This document shows positions 1 to 8,842 of a stretch of DNA of 64,000 bases, piece after piece. Both the position numbers and the translations under genes were made by a program. The stretch is taken from assembly GCF_000238395.3 (NCBI RefSeq), contig NZ_CP011025.1, positions 1,364,001-1,428,000 of the forward strand, given 5' to 3'. Under the pieces are notes generated by a model. It made no database searches. It was given only the letters and a program-made list of their open reading frames with translations, and was not told where the DNA came from. This stretch comes from Pseudoalteromonas arctica A 37-1-2. Lineage in GTDB: Bacteria > Pseudomonadota > Gammaproteobacteria > Enterobacterales > Alteromonadaceae. Numbering within the stretch: position 1 is the first letter of the stretch; every line of letters begins with the position of its first letter.

Positions 1-181
1 TATTTTTTGTTATTGAAGTAAATAAAATATTTTAACTTTCAATTCAAATAAAACAGACGGCTCAATCTATAGCTTATTATAATAAAGTGGATTAGGAGTT
101 AGGTGCGACTGTATGCCTAAGAGTTTAAAATTGATGGTAATATGGATTATATAAACGGATGCTATATTTAGAGTTTAAGTC

Positions 182-868
182 GTGTTTGAATATCAACTAA
201 AAAAGAGTACTAGACGCAAAACAGTCGCAATAAAAGTGCATAGTCAAAAGGTAACTGTGTATGCGCCACATTTTGTCGCAAAAAAACACATTGATACTTG
301 GTTATTTGACAAACAAGAGTGGGTTGCAGAACAATTAAAAAAACAATTGTCAATTGATGACACTAAGCAGTACCCTTTTGAATCTAAAAAAATAAGTGTT
401 TTTTCAGAAACTATTTGTTTGAAACTGGACTCAGGCCAAGATTCCAAAGTAACCCCGTATGATGACCACTTACTTATTACAATATCTCCTCGAGTTAAAA
501 ACACTTATCAAAAGTATCGACAGCTATTAGAGACTTATTTAAAAGAGCAGCTTATTGCATACATAGAGATGCGTTTAGCGTATTTCTGTACTCAAATGGG
601 TGAAGAGTTGCCAAATGATTTAAAAATAGGTGTTTATAAACGAAAGTGGGGGAGTTGTAATAGCAAGCGAGAACTCACTTTTAATTTACATCTTATAGGT
701 GCTCCTTACCACGCTATAGATTATGTGATTGTTCATGAGCTTGCCCATTTAAAGTATTTAAATCATAGCAAAGCTTTTTGGCTGCGAGTAGAGGCGTTTT
801 TCCCCGATTACAAAACATCATCTAATTGGTTAAAACAAAATGGTATGAGTTTACAGTGGGTGTTTTGA
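182..868 (+). CDS. YgjP-like zinc metalloprotease (DUF45/M48-like)
   Basis: A 228-residue cytoplasmic protein of the YgjP/DUF45 family, which are SprT-like minimal metallopeptidases. The zinc site is visible as HELAH at residues 185-189, followed by a further histidine in NHSKAFW at about 195. The family signature WGSCNSKRELTFN lies about 30 residues before it. The protein has no signal peptide or membrane segment. The start is GTG at 182; no ATG gives a better N-terminus and the Shine-Dalgarno is weak. The substrate is unknown in the family. It stands alone, ending just before an 8-bp tandem repeat. Family call is confident, function is not. Confidence 0.85.
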   Translation: MFEYQLKKSTRRKTVAIKVHSQKVTVYAPHFVAKKHIDTWLFDKQEWVAEQLKKQLSIDDTKQYPFESKKISVFSETICLKLDSGQDSKVTPYDDHLLITISPRVKNTYQKYRQLLETYLKEQLIAYIEMRLAYFCTQMGEELPNDLKIGVYKRKWGSCNSKRELTFNLHLIGAPYHAIDYVIVHELAHLKYLNHSKAFWLRVEAFFPDYKTSSNWLKQNGMSLQWVF

Positions 869-871
869 TGT

Positions 872-967
872 ATAGGAATATAGGAATATAGGAATATAGG
901 AATATAGGAATATAGGAATATAGGAATATAGGAATATAGGAATATAGGAATATAGGAATATAGGAAT
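872..967. repeat. Tandem octamer repeat ATAGGAAT x12
   Basis: Twelve perfect, contiguous copies of ATAGGAAT fill the space between the YgjP-like gene and the 3' end of the first tRNA-Tyr gene. The array starts 3 bp after the stop codon and ends 10 bp before the encoded CCA of the tRNA. Perfect copies suggest recent slippage expansion and probably strain-variable copy number. Confidence 0.97.
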
Positions 968-977
968 AGTAGAGAAG

Positions 978-1062
978 TGGTGGAGGGAGCTGGATTCGAA
1001 CCAGCGAAGGCTGAGCCGTCAGATTTACAGTCTGATCCCTTTGGCCGCTCGGGAACCCCTCC
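978..1062 (-). tRNA. tRNA-Tyr (GUA), copy 2
   Basis: On the minus strand this is an 85-nt class II tRNA with a 7-bp acceptor stem (5' GGAGGGG pairing with TCCCTCC), anticodon loop CTGTAAA giving GUA, a long variable arm, the T-loop GGTTCGAATCC and an encoded CCA (978-980). It is the downstream member of a tandem pair, 49 bp from the other copy and identical to it. Confidence 0.97.
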
Positions 1063-1111
1063 ACACTAATTTTATTGCATTTGGCCCCACTTAACTTAGC
1101 GGTAAGAAAAG

Positions 1112-1196
1112 TGGTGGAGGGAGCTGGATTCGAACCAGCGAAGGCTGAGCCGTCAGATTTACAGTCTGATCCCTTTGGCCGCTCGGGAACCCCTCC
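1112..1196 (-). tRNA. tRNA-Tyr (GUA), copy 1
   Basis: Identical in sequence to the copy at 978-1062: 85 nt, GUA anticodon, long variable arm, encoded CCA at 1112-1114. It is the promoter-proximal copy because transcription runs on the minus strand. The pair is probably one transcript. Tandem tRNA-Tyr genes are common in gammaproteobacteria. Confidence 0.97.
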
Positions 1197-1308
1197 AATG
1201 CAACGGCGCTGATAATAGCAAATTGCGTATTTAAGTAAAGAAAAAAGCTAAAGAAAATTGAAATAAAGCCGATAAATATCTATAAGTTACCACAATCGGC
1301 TAAAGACT

Positions 1309-1836
1309 ATGCAAATAGATGATTTGTTAATCACAGAGAGTCAGTTAAACAGTAGACTCAATAATAGTGTGCATGAAAATCGCCGTGGCGAATTTGCACT
1401 ATTATTAGCGATGCTGTCACATGACGCACTCGACTTTAGTCAATTTCATTTACCAAAAACTGAAATAGATAATTTAGTTATAGAAGAAGAGGCGTTAAGA
1501 AAGCAATTTGGCGCAGGTCCAAAGCAACTTTTAGCTCCTGATGAATATAATATGTTGGTTGGACAATTTAATGCATCATTAATATCTCAAGAAGGAGCGC
1601 GCTGTGGTATGACAAGTATTAAGTTAAGACAATGCTTAAGCCCTGAACCACTTGCGATTAGAAATGATGACAAGCATATTCCACTTAATATAATAGATAA
1701 CTGTGAGCTTGCCGTCAGAAGAAGAATTAAAAGCGAACAAACCCAACTAGCTAATCCCCCTATAGATGCAGCTGCTTTTTACGACAGCCTTAATAATGAT
1801 GCATTACATCAACCACTTCAGCTCATTGCGGTGTGA
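1309..1836 (+). CDS. Small conserved protein, VC2046/SO_2500-like
   Basis: A 175-residue soluble protein with no signal peptide or membrane segment. The N-terminal stretch with ENRRGEFALLLAMLSHD resembles what I remember of the VC2046/SO_2500 family of uncharacterised proteins in Vibrio and Shewanella. That match is from memory and is moderate. The gene is monocistronic, divergent from the tRNA-Tyr pair. No catalytic motif is visible and no function can be given. Confidence 0.7.
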   Translation: MQIDDLLITESQLNSRLNNSVHENRRGEFALLLAMLSHDALDFSQFHLPKTEIDNLVIEEEALRKQFGAGPKQLLAPDEYNMLVGQFNASLISQEGARCGMTSIKLRQCLSPEPLAIRNDDKHIPLNIIDNCELAVRRRIKSEQTQLANPPIDAAAFYDSLNNDALHQPLQLIAV

Positions 1837-2015
1837 TATATGATTGTAATAATCACCAGTTAATATATGCTTTATAACGGGTCTGCTTTATATATTTGCT
1901 AATAATTGATTTAATGAAAAAAAAGCATCCAAAAATTAAATGCAATTGCTATAATGGCGTCAAATGGTATGACATGAAATGCCATTATCATTAAACCAAG
2001 GTAATTAGGAACGTA

Positions 2016-2318
2016 ATGAAGAAAACATTCACGCTAAATCACGAGAAAATCAAATACCCTCGTATGGTTGATGCTGCAAAGCACGAAGTGAAAAAATATT
2101 TGAAAAGAGAGCGTAATAAAACGCTACCTGAAGATGCTGACTATTGGGCATTTGACTGTAAGTTTGGTAACACAGCTGAAGATGCGCAAGTTGTGCACGT
2201 TGCTGAATTAAGTAACCAAATTGGCGAAATTGAAAAGCAAGGTTTGACCTCTTTCTATGTAGAGATTTTAGCTCGACCTGCTCAACGTCAACAGTTAGAT
2301 TTAGATGATGACGAATAA
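2016..2318 (+). CDS. DUF6172 family protein
   Basis: A 100-residue protein resembling the DUF6172 family: it begins MKKTF, has a basic KKYLKRERNKTLPEDADYW segment near residues 25-45, then VHVAEL, and SFYVEILARP near the end, followed by an acidic tail. Function is unknown in the family. A TATAAT box lies at about 1951-1956, and a Shine-Dalgarno-like AGG precedes the ATG. A good terminator follows, so the gene looks monocistronic. Confidence 0.8.
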   Translation: MKKTFTLNHEKIKYPRMVDAAKHEVKKYLKRERNKTLPEDADYWAFDCKFGNTAEDAQVVHVAELSNQIGEIEKQGLTSFYVEILARPAQRQQLDLDDDE

Positions 2319-2349
2319 CACTTAATTTAATTAAGTGTTCGAAGTTTTA

Positions 2350-2376
2350 AAATGAGCCCAAGTGGCTCATTTTTTG
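2350..2376 (+). terminator. Rho-independent terminator
   Basis: Hairpin AATGAGCC-CAAGT-GGCTCATT followed by a T tract, 32 bp after the DUF6172 stop. Confidence 0.9.
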
Positions 2377-2511
2377 TTTTTATGCATTAAAGATTCACCA
2401 TAAATCATTTTTATTAGTAACTAATAAGTAGAATTTTAATTTATTAACATTTGCATAACAAAATGTAGTGATATAGGGTGTGTTTAATTAAAAAAACAAA
2501 ACAGTTGTACC

Positions 2512-3428
2512 ATGCCGATAAATTACTCTGACCACCAATTGAAATTAAGCTTAAAGAGCTCTAAGGTACTTGTCGTTGACGATCAGCTATTAAGCTTAAT
2601 TGTATTAAAAAAATATTATCAGAGCATTTTAGTGTAACAACAACGAGCTGTGGTGAGGATGCGATTGAAATTTGTAAACATAATCCGCCAGATATAATAC
2701 TACTCGATATTAATATGGAAGGAATGAGTGGTATTGAAACATGTCTAAAATTAAAAAATATATCTGAAACACAAGATATCCCCGTTATTTTTGTAACCTC
2801 ATCTGAAAATCAAGAAGAAGAGTGCTGGGAAGCAGGGGCTGTAGATTTTATAAAGAAACCAACTAACTCGGAAACTTTATATAGAAGAGTGCGCGCCCAT
2901 ATTACGATGAAACTGCAACATGACTTACTCAATCAAAAAGTATTTCTAGATGATTTAACAAAGGTATTCAATCGTCGTTATTTTGATGCGCATTTTTCTA
3001 AAATGGAACGAAGCGCCTTACGAGAAAAAGTCGACTATGCACTATTACTCATCGATATAGACTACTTTAAGCAATACAACGATCTTTATGGTCATGTGCA
3101 AGGCGATACGGTTTTAAACCTTGTTGCACAGACTATTACTAATAGTTTGCAAAGGCCAACCGATTTTGTTGCGCGTTACGGCGGCGAAGAGTTTGTAGTT
3201 GTTCTACCGCATACAAGCACTGAAGGTGCGATTTGTGTTGCTGATAAAATTAAACAAAATGTGGTCGATTTAGGAATATTACACAGATATTCAGAATATG
3301 ACTTTGTGACTATTAGTATTGGCGGTGCAACCCTACAACCGTACGTAAATAACAAAAACACCTTGCAGATCGCAGATGAAAAAATGTATGAGTCCAAAAT
3401 GCAAGGTCGTAACCAAGTGTGTTTTTAA
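2512..3428 (+). CDS. Response regulator-diguanylate cyclase (REC-GGDEF) with internal frameshift
   Basis: Two reading frames together encode one receiver-GGDEF protein. Frame 1 starts at ATG 2512, contains the receiver start KVLVVDDQ, and stops at TAA 2635-2637 (41 residues). Receiver homology continues uninterrupted in the -1 frame from the A7 run at 2607-2613: ILSEHFSV, then the phospho-acceptor LLDIN and FIKKP. This is followed by a GGDEF domain with active site GGEEF (about residue 223 of the joined protein) and an intact RxxD inhibitory site (RPTD). The joined product would be 305 residues and make cyclic-di-GMP. Either a one-base deletion in the A run has broken the gene, or -1 slippage rescues it. 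The first in-frame ATG after the shift (2715) lacks half the receiver. Cognate kinase is not adjacent. Confidence 0.8.
2607..2613 (+). other. A_AAA_AAA slippery heptamer at the frameshift
   Basis: In frame 1 the codons are TTA AAA AAA TAT. A tandem -1 slip on A_AAA_AAA continues as ATA TTA TCA and restores receiver homology exactly. No upstream Shine-Dalgarno-like stimulator or strong downstream hairpin is apparent, so mutation or assembly error remains as likely as programmed slippage. Confidence 0.5.
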
Positions 3429-3502
3429 GTTTAGCTAGCTAATAAATCACTTTGCCACTTAAAAACACCTTGTAGGTGATAAATATTAAATAAGATTATT
3501 TA

Positions 3503-3982
3503 TTACACGCTATGACATTTTTTGTACTTTTTATTGCTACCACATGGGCAGTCATCATTTCTGCCCACTTTAATATCTTCAACAGGATATATAGTGCCAT
3601 CTAAATAACGCCATTGAGTGTTTTCTTTAATAAACTGCGATTTTTCGTGAAGCTCACAAAATAAGTTTTGATAAAAATATTGGGCTTTAAATTCTACAGT
3701 GCCGGTATCTCCATCATGGCTTGACCCAATTACATCAAGATTTATAAATCGACAGCTGTTAGCAAAATCATTGATTTCTTTAACCGGATTTTCAGCTTGT
3801 TTTTCTTTTGCGTAGGTTTGATAAACATATTCTGCATTTTTAATAACATAAGCACTGAATCGTGAGCGCATAAGTTGTTCAGGAGAGTCAGCTTGCTTAA
3901 CAGATAAGTGAAGCGGCTCGCAGCAATCGGCATAATTGTGCCCACTGCTGCAAAAACATAATGTGGTATTGAGTGAAGTCAT
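3503..3982 (-). CDS. ychJ: YchJ family protein with SEC-C motif
   Basis: A 159-residue protein of the YchJ (UPF0225) family. The N-terminal cysteine motif CFCSSGHNYADCC (residues 9-21) is followed by an NTF2-like middle part with the conserved LMRSRFSAYV. A C-terminal SEC-C zinc motif, CPCGSNKKYKKC, lies at about 145-156. All metal-ligand cysteines are present. SEC-C motifs bind zinc in SecA and other proteins; the role of YchJ itself is not established. Length is as expected for the family. The gene stands alone on this strand. Confidence 0.9.
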   Translation of the reverse strand: MTSLNTTLCFCSSGHNYADCCEPLHLSVKQADSPEQLMRSRFSAYVIKNAEYVYQTYAKEKQAENPVKEINDFANSCRFINLDVIGSSHDGDTGTVEFKAQYFYQNLFCELHEKSQFIKENTQWRYLDGTIYPVEDIKVGRNDDCPCGSNKKYKKCHSV

Positions 3983-4020
3983 AATAATAATACAAAGTCT
4001 AAAACATTAGTTTAACAAGC

Positions 4021-4467
4021 TTATTGGGCGAGTGATATCTCTGTTGTTTGAGACTTTTTAGTAAAACAGTATAGTTTTGTATTCGTTTTACTTAAATCGA
4101 ACGATAGATTCGTAAGTAGTTGGTTATTAACTATATCGGTCCAGGTAATTACCGCTGCAAAGTTTCCATTATGTAATGCAGAATTTAATACATACTCTAA
4201 ATTTACTAGGTGCTTTTGTCTAATAACAAGTAATTTACTTGTATCAATAGAGCATGAGTCAAGTAAAGCTTTGCTAGGTACGTGATCTGGAGCAATTAGT
4301 AACGTCCATGCATTAGAGCTATTGTATTGGTGTAATACTTTTAAAAGCTCAAAGGTCGCTGAAATTTCATCTTCAATTTGAATCAAATTCACGCAATCGC
4401 TTTGCTCATCTTGTTGGTAACTTTTAACTGTTCTTACGGTAATAGGCTGTAACATAATTTCACTCAC
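4021..4467 (-). CDS. sulA: SulA-like SOS cell-division inhibitor
   Basis: A 148-residue protein resembling SulA, the LexA-controlled inhibitor of FtsZ. The core AWTLLIAPDHVPSKALLDSC, then KLLVIRQKH, then a helix and the strand LHNGNFAAVITW match the SulA family pattern (SulA LALxTGNYxxVIGW region). It is slightly shorter than E. coli SulA (169 residues). The region upstream holds several TATACAGTA half-sites, consistent with a LexA-type operator, but they are spaced as direct repeats rather than one clean CTGT-N8-ACAG box. It is not next to lexA here. The assignment rests on remembered family similarity; a RecA-like inhibitor fold of unknown role is the alternative. Confidence 0.7.
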   Translation of the reverse strand: MSEIMLQPITVRTVKSYQQDEQSDCVNLIQIEDEISATFELLKVLHQYNSSNAWTLLIAPDHVPSKALLDSCSIDTSKLLVIRQKHLVNLEYVLNSALHNGNFAAVITWTDIVNNQLLTNLSFDLSKTNTKLYCFTKKSQTTEISLAQ

Positions 4468-4475
4468 TGGGTTTT

Positions 4476-4509
4476 TATACAGTATTTATATACAGTAGTT
4501 TATACAGTG
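4476..4509 (-). promoter_or_regulatory. Triple TATACAGT direct repeat, candidate LexA operator
   Basis: TATACAGTA occurs at 4476-4484 and 4489-4497, and TATACAGTG at 4501-4509. They begin 9 bp upstream of the SulA-like start codon. On the minus strand this reads CTGTATATAAATACTG, one mismatch from the LexA consensus CTGT-N8-ACAG. A SOS operator is likely but not proven. Confidence 0.55.
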
Positions 4510-4678
4510 CTTTCGTGCAAGCCTTTTATGCTATTTATTTGTACAGTTATTCAGCTTTTGATCATTGTTTTTATTTTTTGAATTTATAATTCTTTATTAA
4601 TCAGGTTGTTATAGGGTTGTTTTTGAGAAGGTATTCTAAAAATAAATTTTTGCGTAGTGTCTTCATTTTGGGGTTTTA

Positions 4679-4736
4679 TACTGTATAGGATTATCTTTAT
4701 AACCATATACAGTATTTTTTAACACTGCATACAGTA
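4679..4736. promoter_or_regulatory. Further TACTGTATA/TATACAGTA sites
   Basis: TACTGTATA at 4679-4687 and TATACAGTA at 4706-4714 form a perfect 9-bp inverted repeat with an 18-bp spacer. CATACAGTA follows at 4728-4736. Together with the triple repeat near 4490 this gives six related half-sites in one intergenic region of under 300 bp. Confidence 0.5.
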
Positions 4737-4753
4737 CTTCTGCCATAGCTAGC

Positions 4754-5218
4754 TTATGTGTTTTCACTCGTGCGAGGGATCATATGAGAAAACTGGAGTT
4801 GGTGGATTTGTTCGTACAAACTTGCCGCATAACATTGAGCATCTTTAAATCGCTTAGTTTCGATATGTTTGCGTATATCTGTAACCGCTGCAGTGGCAGG
4901 GGCGTACCCTTGGCTACTTGCTAAGCTTAACCAAGCTACAGCATGAAATACACTTTGTGGCACGCCTTCACCTTTCACAAAGAATAAACCTAAATAAAAC
5001 TGTGCTCTATGGTTTCCCGCCATTGCAGCAAGTCGCATCCATTTTGCAGCCAATGGAGCTTGATTATTTTTTAAATAATATAGGGCTTTATTTAACGTAC
5101 TTTGCTCATCTTTTTTATTATCAATGGGCACAGAGGTATTTTCGGGTTGAGTAACAAAACCTAAAATATTATCTAGCTGTTGCTCTAAGTCTTGCTCACA
5201 AGGTGTTGTTTTAAGCAT
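4754..5218 (-). CDS. Sel1/TPR-like repeat protein
   Basis: A 154-residue protein with Sel1-like repeats in its middle: ALYYLKNNQAPLAAKWMRLA, then AGNHRAQFYLGLFFVKGEGV, then AVAWLSLASSQGYAPA. These alpha-helical repeats mediate protein contacts. No signal peptide is present, so it is probably cytoplasmic. Residues 1-40 are polar and unlike the repeats. The gene is divergent from the purine permease and upstream of the SulA-like gene on the same strand, but 286 bp of operator-rich DNA separates them, so they are probably not co-transcribed. Partner unknown. Confidence 0.8.
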   Translation of the reverse strand: MLKTTPCEQDLEQQLDNILGFVTQPENTSVPIDNKKDEQSTLNKALYYLKNNQAPLAAKWMRLAAMAGNHRAQFYLGLFFVKGEGVPQSVFHAVAWLSLASSQGYAPATAAVTDIRKHIETKRFKDAQCYAASLYEQIHQLQFSHMIPRTSENT

Positions 5219-5336
5219 ATTGGTTCATTTATTATTTTAACTACTTTAACAGTTTAGTATATAGCAAGGTAAAATGTCCTGTAAAAGATAATTTTTATGT
5301 TAAAATCGCGCCACTTTTTACTATCACAAGTTTATT

Positions 5337-6629
5337 ATGTTCGAAGCCTTATTTAAACTGAGCGAAAATAATTCAACAGTTAAACGCGAATGCGTTGCTG
5401 GCCTAACTACCTTTATAACTATGGTATACATTGTATTTGTAAACCCGGCTATGCTCGCAGAGGCTGGGATGGATCAAGGGGCTGCATTTGTAGCGACATG
5501 TATAGCAGCTGCGATAGGCTGTTTTATAATGGGTTTATGGGCTAATTATCCATTAGCATTAGCGCCTGGTATGGGACTAAATGCCTTTTTTACGTATGGT
5601 GTCGTATTAGGAATGGGTTATACCTGGCAAGCCGCGTTAGGGGCTGTATTTATGTCGGGTTGTATATTTTTGTTTTTAAGCTTATTTAAAGTCAGAGAGT
5701 GGATTATTAATGCCATACCTCTGGTGCTCAAGCGAGCAATCGCAACGGGTATAGGTGCTTTTTTAGCATTAATTGCCCTTAAAAATGCAGGCATTATTGT
5801 CTCAAGCCCGGCAACATTAGTGCAGTTGGGCGACATTACTTCTCCAGGACCGTTATTGGCTATATTGAGCTTTTTTGTAATTGCAGCGCTTTTATACCGC
5901 GATTTTAAAAGTGGCGTGCTTATTAGTATCTTATTAGTGACTGGCATTGCTTTAAGTTTGGGGCTTGTTGAATATCACGGTGTTATGGCTATGCCACCAT
6001 CAATAATGCCCACTTTTATGCAGCTAGATTTTGCAGCCGCTTTTGATATATCAATGATGAGTGTTATTTTTGCTTTCTTGTTTGTCGATCTTTTTGATAC
6101 TTCGGGTACATTAGTTGCGGTAACTCAAAAAGCAGGTTTAGCTGATGAAAAAGGTAACATGCCTCGTTTAGGGCGCGCATTAAGTGCTGACAGCTCAGCA
6201 ACCATTGCAGGTGCGATGCTAGGTACGTCTACGACTACATCGTATATAGAATCGGTTGCTGGTGTATCTGTTGGCGGACGTACTGGTTTAACGGCTGTGG
6301 TTGTAGGTATTTGTTTTTTACTAATGATGTTCTTTGCACCGCTTGCACAAATGGTACCGGCTTATGCTACGGCAGGCGCTATTTTATATGTCGCTGTTCT
6401 GATGCTGCAAAATTTAAAGTTTGTAAACTGGGATGATATGACCGATGCAATTCCTGTTACTGTGGTATTACTGATGACACCATTAACGTTTTCGATTGCG
6501 CACGGTATTGCACTTGGTTTTATATCTTATACGGCGGTTAAAGTCTTGTGCGGCAAGCAAGATCAAGTCAGTATTAGTGTTTGGATATTAACAGCCTTGT
6601 TTGTTTTCAAGTTTGCATTTTTGTCTTAA
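5337..6629 (+). CDS. NCS2/AzgA-type guanine-hypoxanthine permease
   Basis: A 430-residue inner-membrane protein with about 12-14 hydrophobic segments, of the AzgA branch of nucleobase:cation symporters (E. coli GhxP/GhxQ/AdeP type). Typical motifs are the N-terminal GLTTFITMVYIVFVNP, ALAPGMGLNAFFTYGVV, the central DLFDTSGTLV segment and TSTTTSYIESVAGV. It should import guanine, hypoxanthine or adenine with protons; which one cannot be read from sequence. Length is normal. It is monocistronic, closed by a strong terminator. No purine riboswitch is seen in the short leader. Confidence 0.92.
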   Translation: MFEALFKLSENNSTVKRECVAGLTTFITMVYIVFVNPAMLAEAGMDQGAAFVATCIAAAIGCFIMGLWANYPLALAPGMGLNAFFTYGVVLGMGYTWQAALGAVFMSGCIFLFLSLFKVREWIINAIPLVLKRAIATGIGAFLALIALKNAGIIVSSPATLVQLGDITSPGPLLAILSFFVIAALLYRDFKSGVLISILLVTGIALSLGLVEYHGVMAMPPSIMPTFMQLDFAAAFDISMMSVIFAFLFVDLFDTSGTLVAVTQKAGLADEKGNMPRLGRALSADSSATIAGAMLGTSTTTSYIESVAGVSVGGRTGLTAVVVGICFLLMMFFAPLAQMVPAYATAGAILYVAVLMLQNLKFVNWDDMTDAIPVTVVLLMTPLTFSIAHGIALGFISYTAVKVLCGKQDQVSISVWILTALFVFKFAFLS

Positions 6630-6651
6630 TAGCTAACAAAAAACACAAAAA

Positions 6652-6688
6652 AGCCTGCACAAATTTTAATTTGTGCAGGCTTTTTTAA
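6652..6688. terminator. Bidirectional terminator
   Basis: Long stem AGCCTGCACAAATT / AATTTGTGCAGGCT flanked by A and T tracts. It serves the permease on the plus strand and the convergent coiled-coil protein on the minus strand. Confidence 0.93.
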
Positions 6689-6704
6689 TGCTTTTATAAA
6701 AGCA

Positions 6705-7463
6705 CTACCATTTCTTTTTAGGAGCAAACAGTATATCTAAGTCGTCTTGCTCTTCTTCTGTTTTCTTTTTAAGTGCGCTTGCATTAGAAGCTCTCAGTTC
6801 AACACTAATTGCTTCTAAGTAACCCTCAACTTCCAAGCGTTTTGAAGTTACGTATTCATCAGAGTAGGTGACTGCACTGAGTGTCGCCTGCGCTTTTTCA
6901 AAGTACTGTCTTGCAGAGCCAACCATACTGGCTGAGCGGGCAGACAAGCCACGTTTTATTTGGCTTTCAATATTAATACGTAGTTGTAGTTTTTCGAGGC
7001 GTTTATCTTCTAAAACAAAAATTTGGCTATCAATACGACCTTTATTATGTTCAGAGCGTAAAATTGAGCGCAATTTTTTGATGCCTTGAATTAGGCCAAC
7101 AAGCTGTTTGTCATTATTGGGTAACGTTAGGGCTTCACTGCTGTTGTCTAGAACTGCATTGGTGAGGTGCGTTTTAGCCTCACCTAAGCGGCTTTTGAGT
7201 GCTTTGGATGTTGGCGAACTAGTAACCATCGTGTTTAATGCTTCGTAAATACGGCGTTGCAATACACGGATTATATTTTCAGAAAGAGGTATATTGGCAC
7301 TATTCATTAGTGCTTCTTCTGTTTCTTCTATTATAGCTTTTTGTTTTGTTAGCTCTTTGCGGCGTTCCGCTTCTTGTTTTTCTTTGTGTTGTTGTACAGC
7401 ACTTACCCAAAGTGCAATCACAATCAATGCAACTATAAGTACTATTATAATAGAAACGATCAT
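6705..7463 (-). CDS. Membrane-anchored coiled-coil protein of unknown function
   Basis: A 252-residue protein with one N-terminal membrane segment (residues 2-23, very rich in I and V). It is followed by a highly charged, mostly helical region rich in K, E, Q and R that should form coiled coils, and a C-terminal acidic patch followed by KKKW. The short N-terminus suggests a large cytoplasmic domain. I do not recognise a named domain. It lies alone, convergent with the purine permease and divergent from cysB. Confidence 0.75.
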   Translation of the reverse strand: MIVSIIIVLIVALIVIALWVSAVQQHKEKQEAERRKELTKQKAIIEETEEALMNSANIPLSENIIRVLQRRIYEALNTMVTSSPTSKALKSRLGEAKTHLTNAVLDNSSEALTLPNNDKQLVGLIQGIKKLRSILRSEHNKGRIDSQIFVLEDKRLEKLQLRINIESQIKRGLSARSASMVGSARQYFEKAQATLSAVTYSDEYVTSKRLEVEGYLEAISVELRASNASALKKKTEEEQDDLDILFAPKKKW

Positions 7464-8765
<1,302 letters not shown>

Positions 8766-8792
8766 TGTCACTACATTAAACGAATAATAAAA

Positions 8793-8825
8793 AAGCCGCC
8801 TATTTTAAAAATAGGCGGCTTTTTC
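8793..8825. terminator. Bidirectional terminator
   Basis: Stem AGCCGCCTATTTT / AAAATAGGCGGCT with A and T tracts on either side, shared by the convergent cysB and sdaA transcripts. Confidence 0.93.
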
Positions 8826-8842
8826 TTTTTATAGCGAGCTGA

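Noticed and set aside
1..181. Gene fragment at the left edge
   Set aside because: AT-rich sequence with stops in all frames; no gene fragment is supported.
872..967. Possible CRISPR array at the octamer repeat
   Set aside because: The 8-bp units are contiguous with no spacers, unlike CRISPR repeats.
822..1064. Minus-strand ORF with repeated YSYIPIFL
   Set aside because: It translates the ATAGGAAT tandem array and runs across a tRNA-Tyr gene, so it is an artefact of the repeat.
978..1196. Duplicated tRNA-Tyr genes as a special feature
   Set aside because: Tandem identical tRNA-Tyr genes are usual in this group; no integrase or att duplication is seen nearby.
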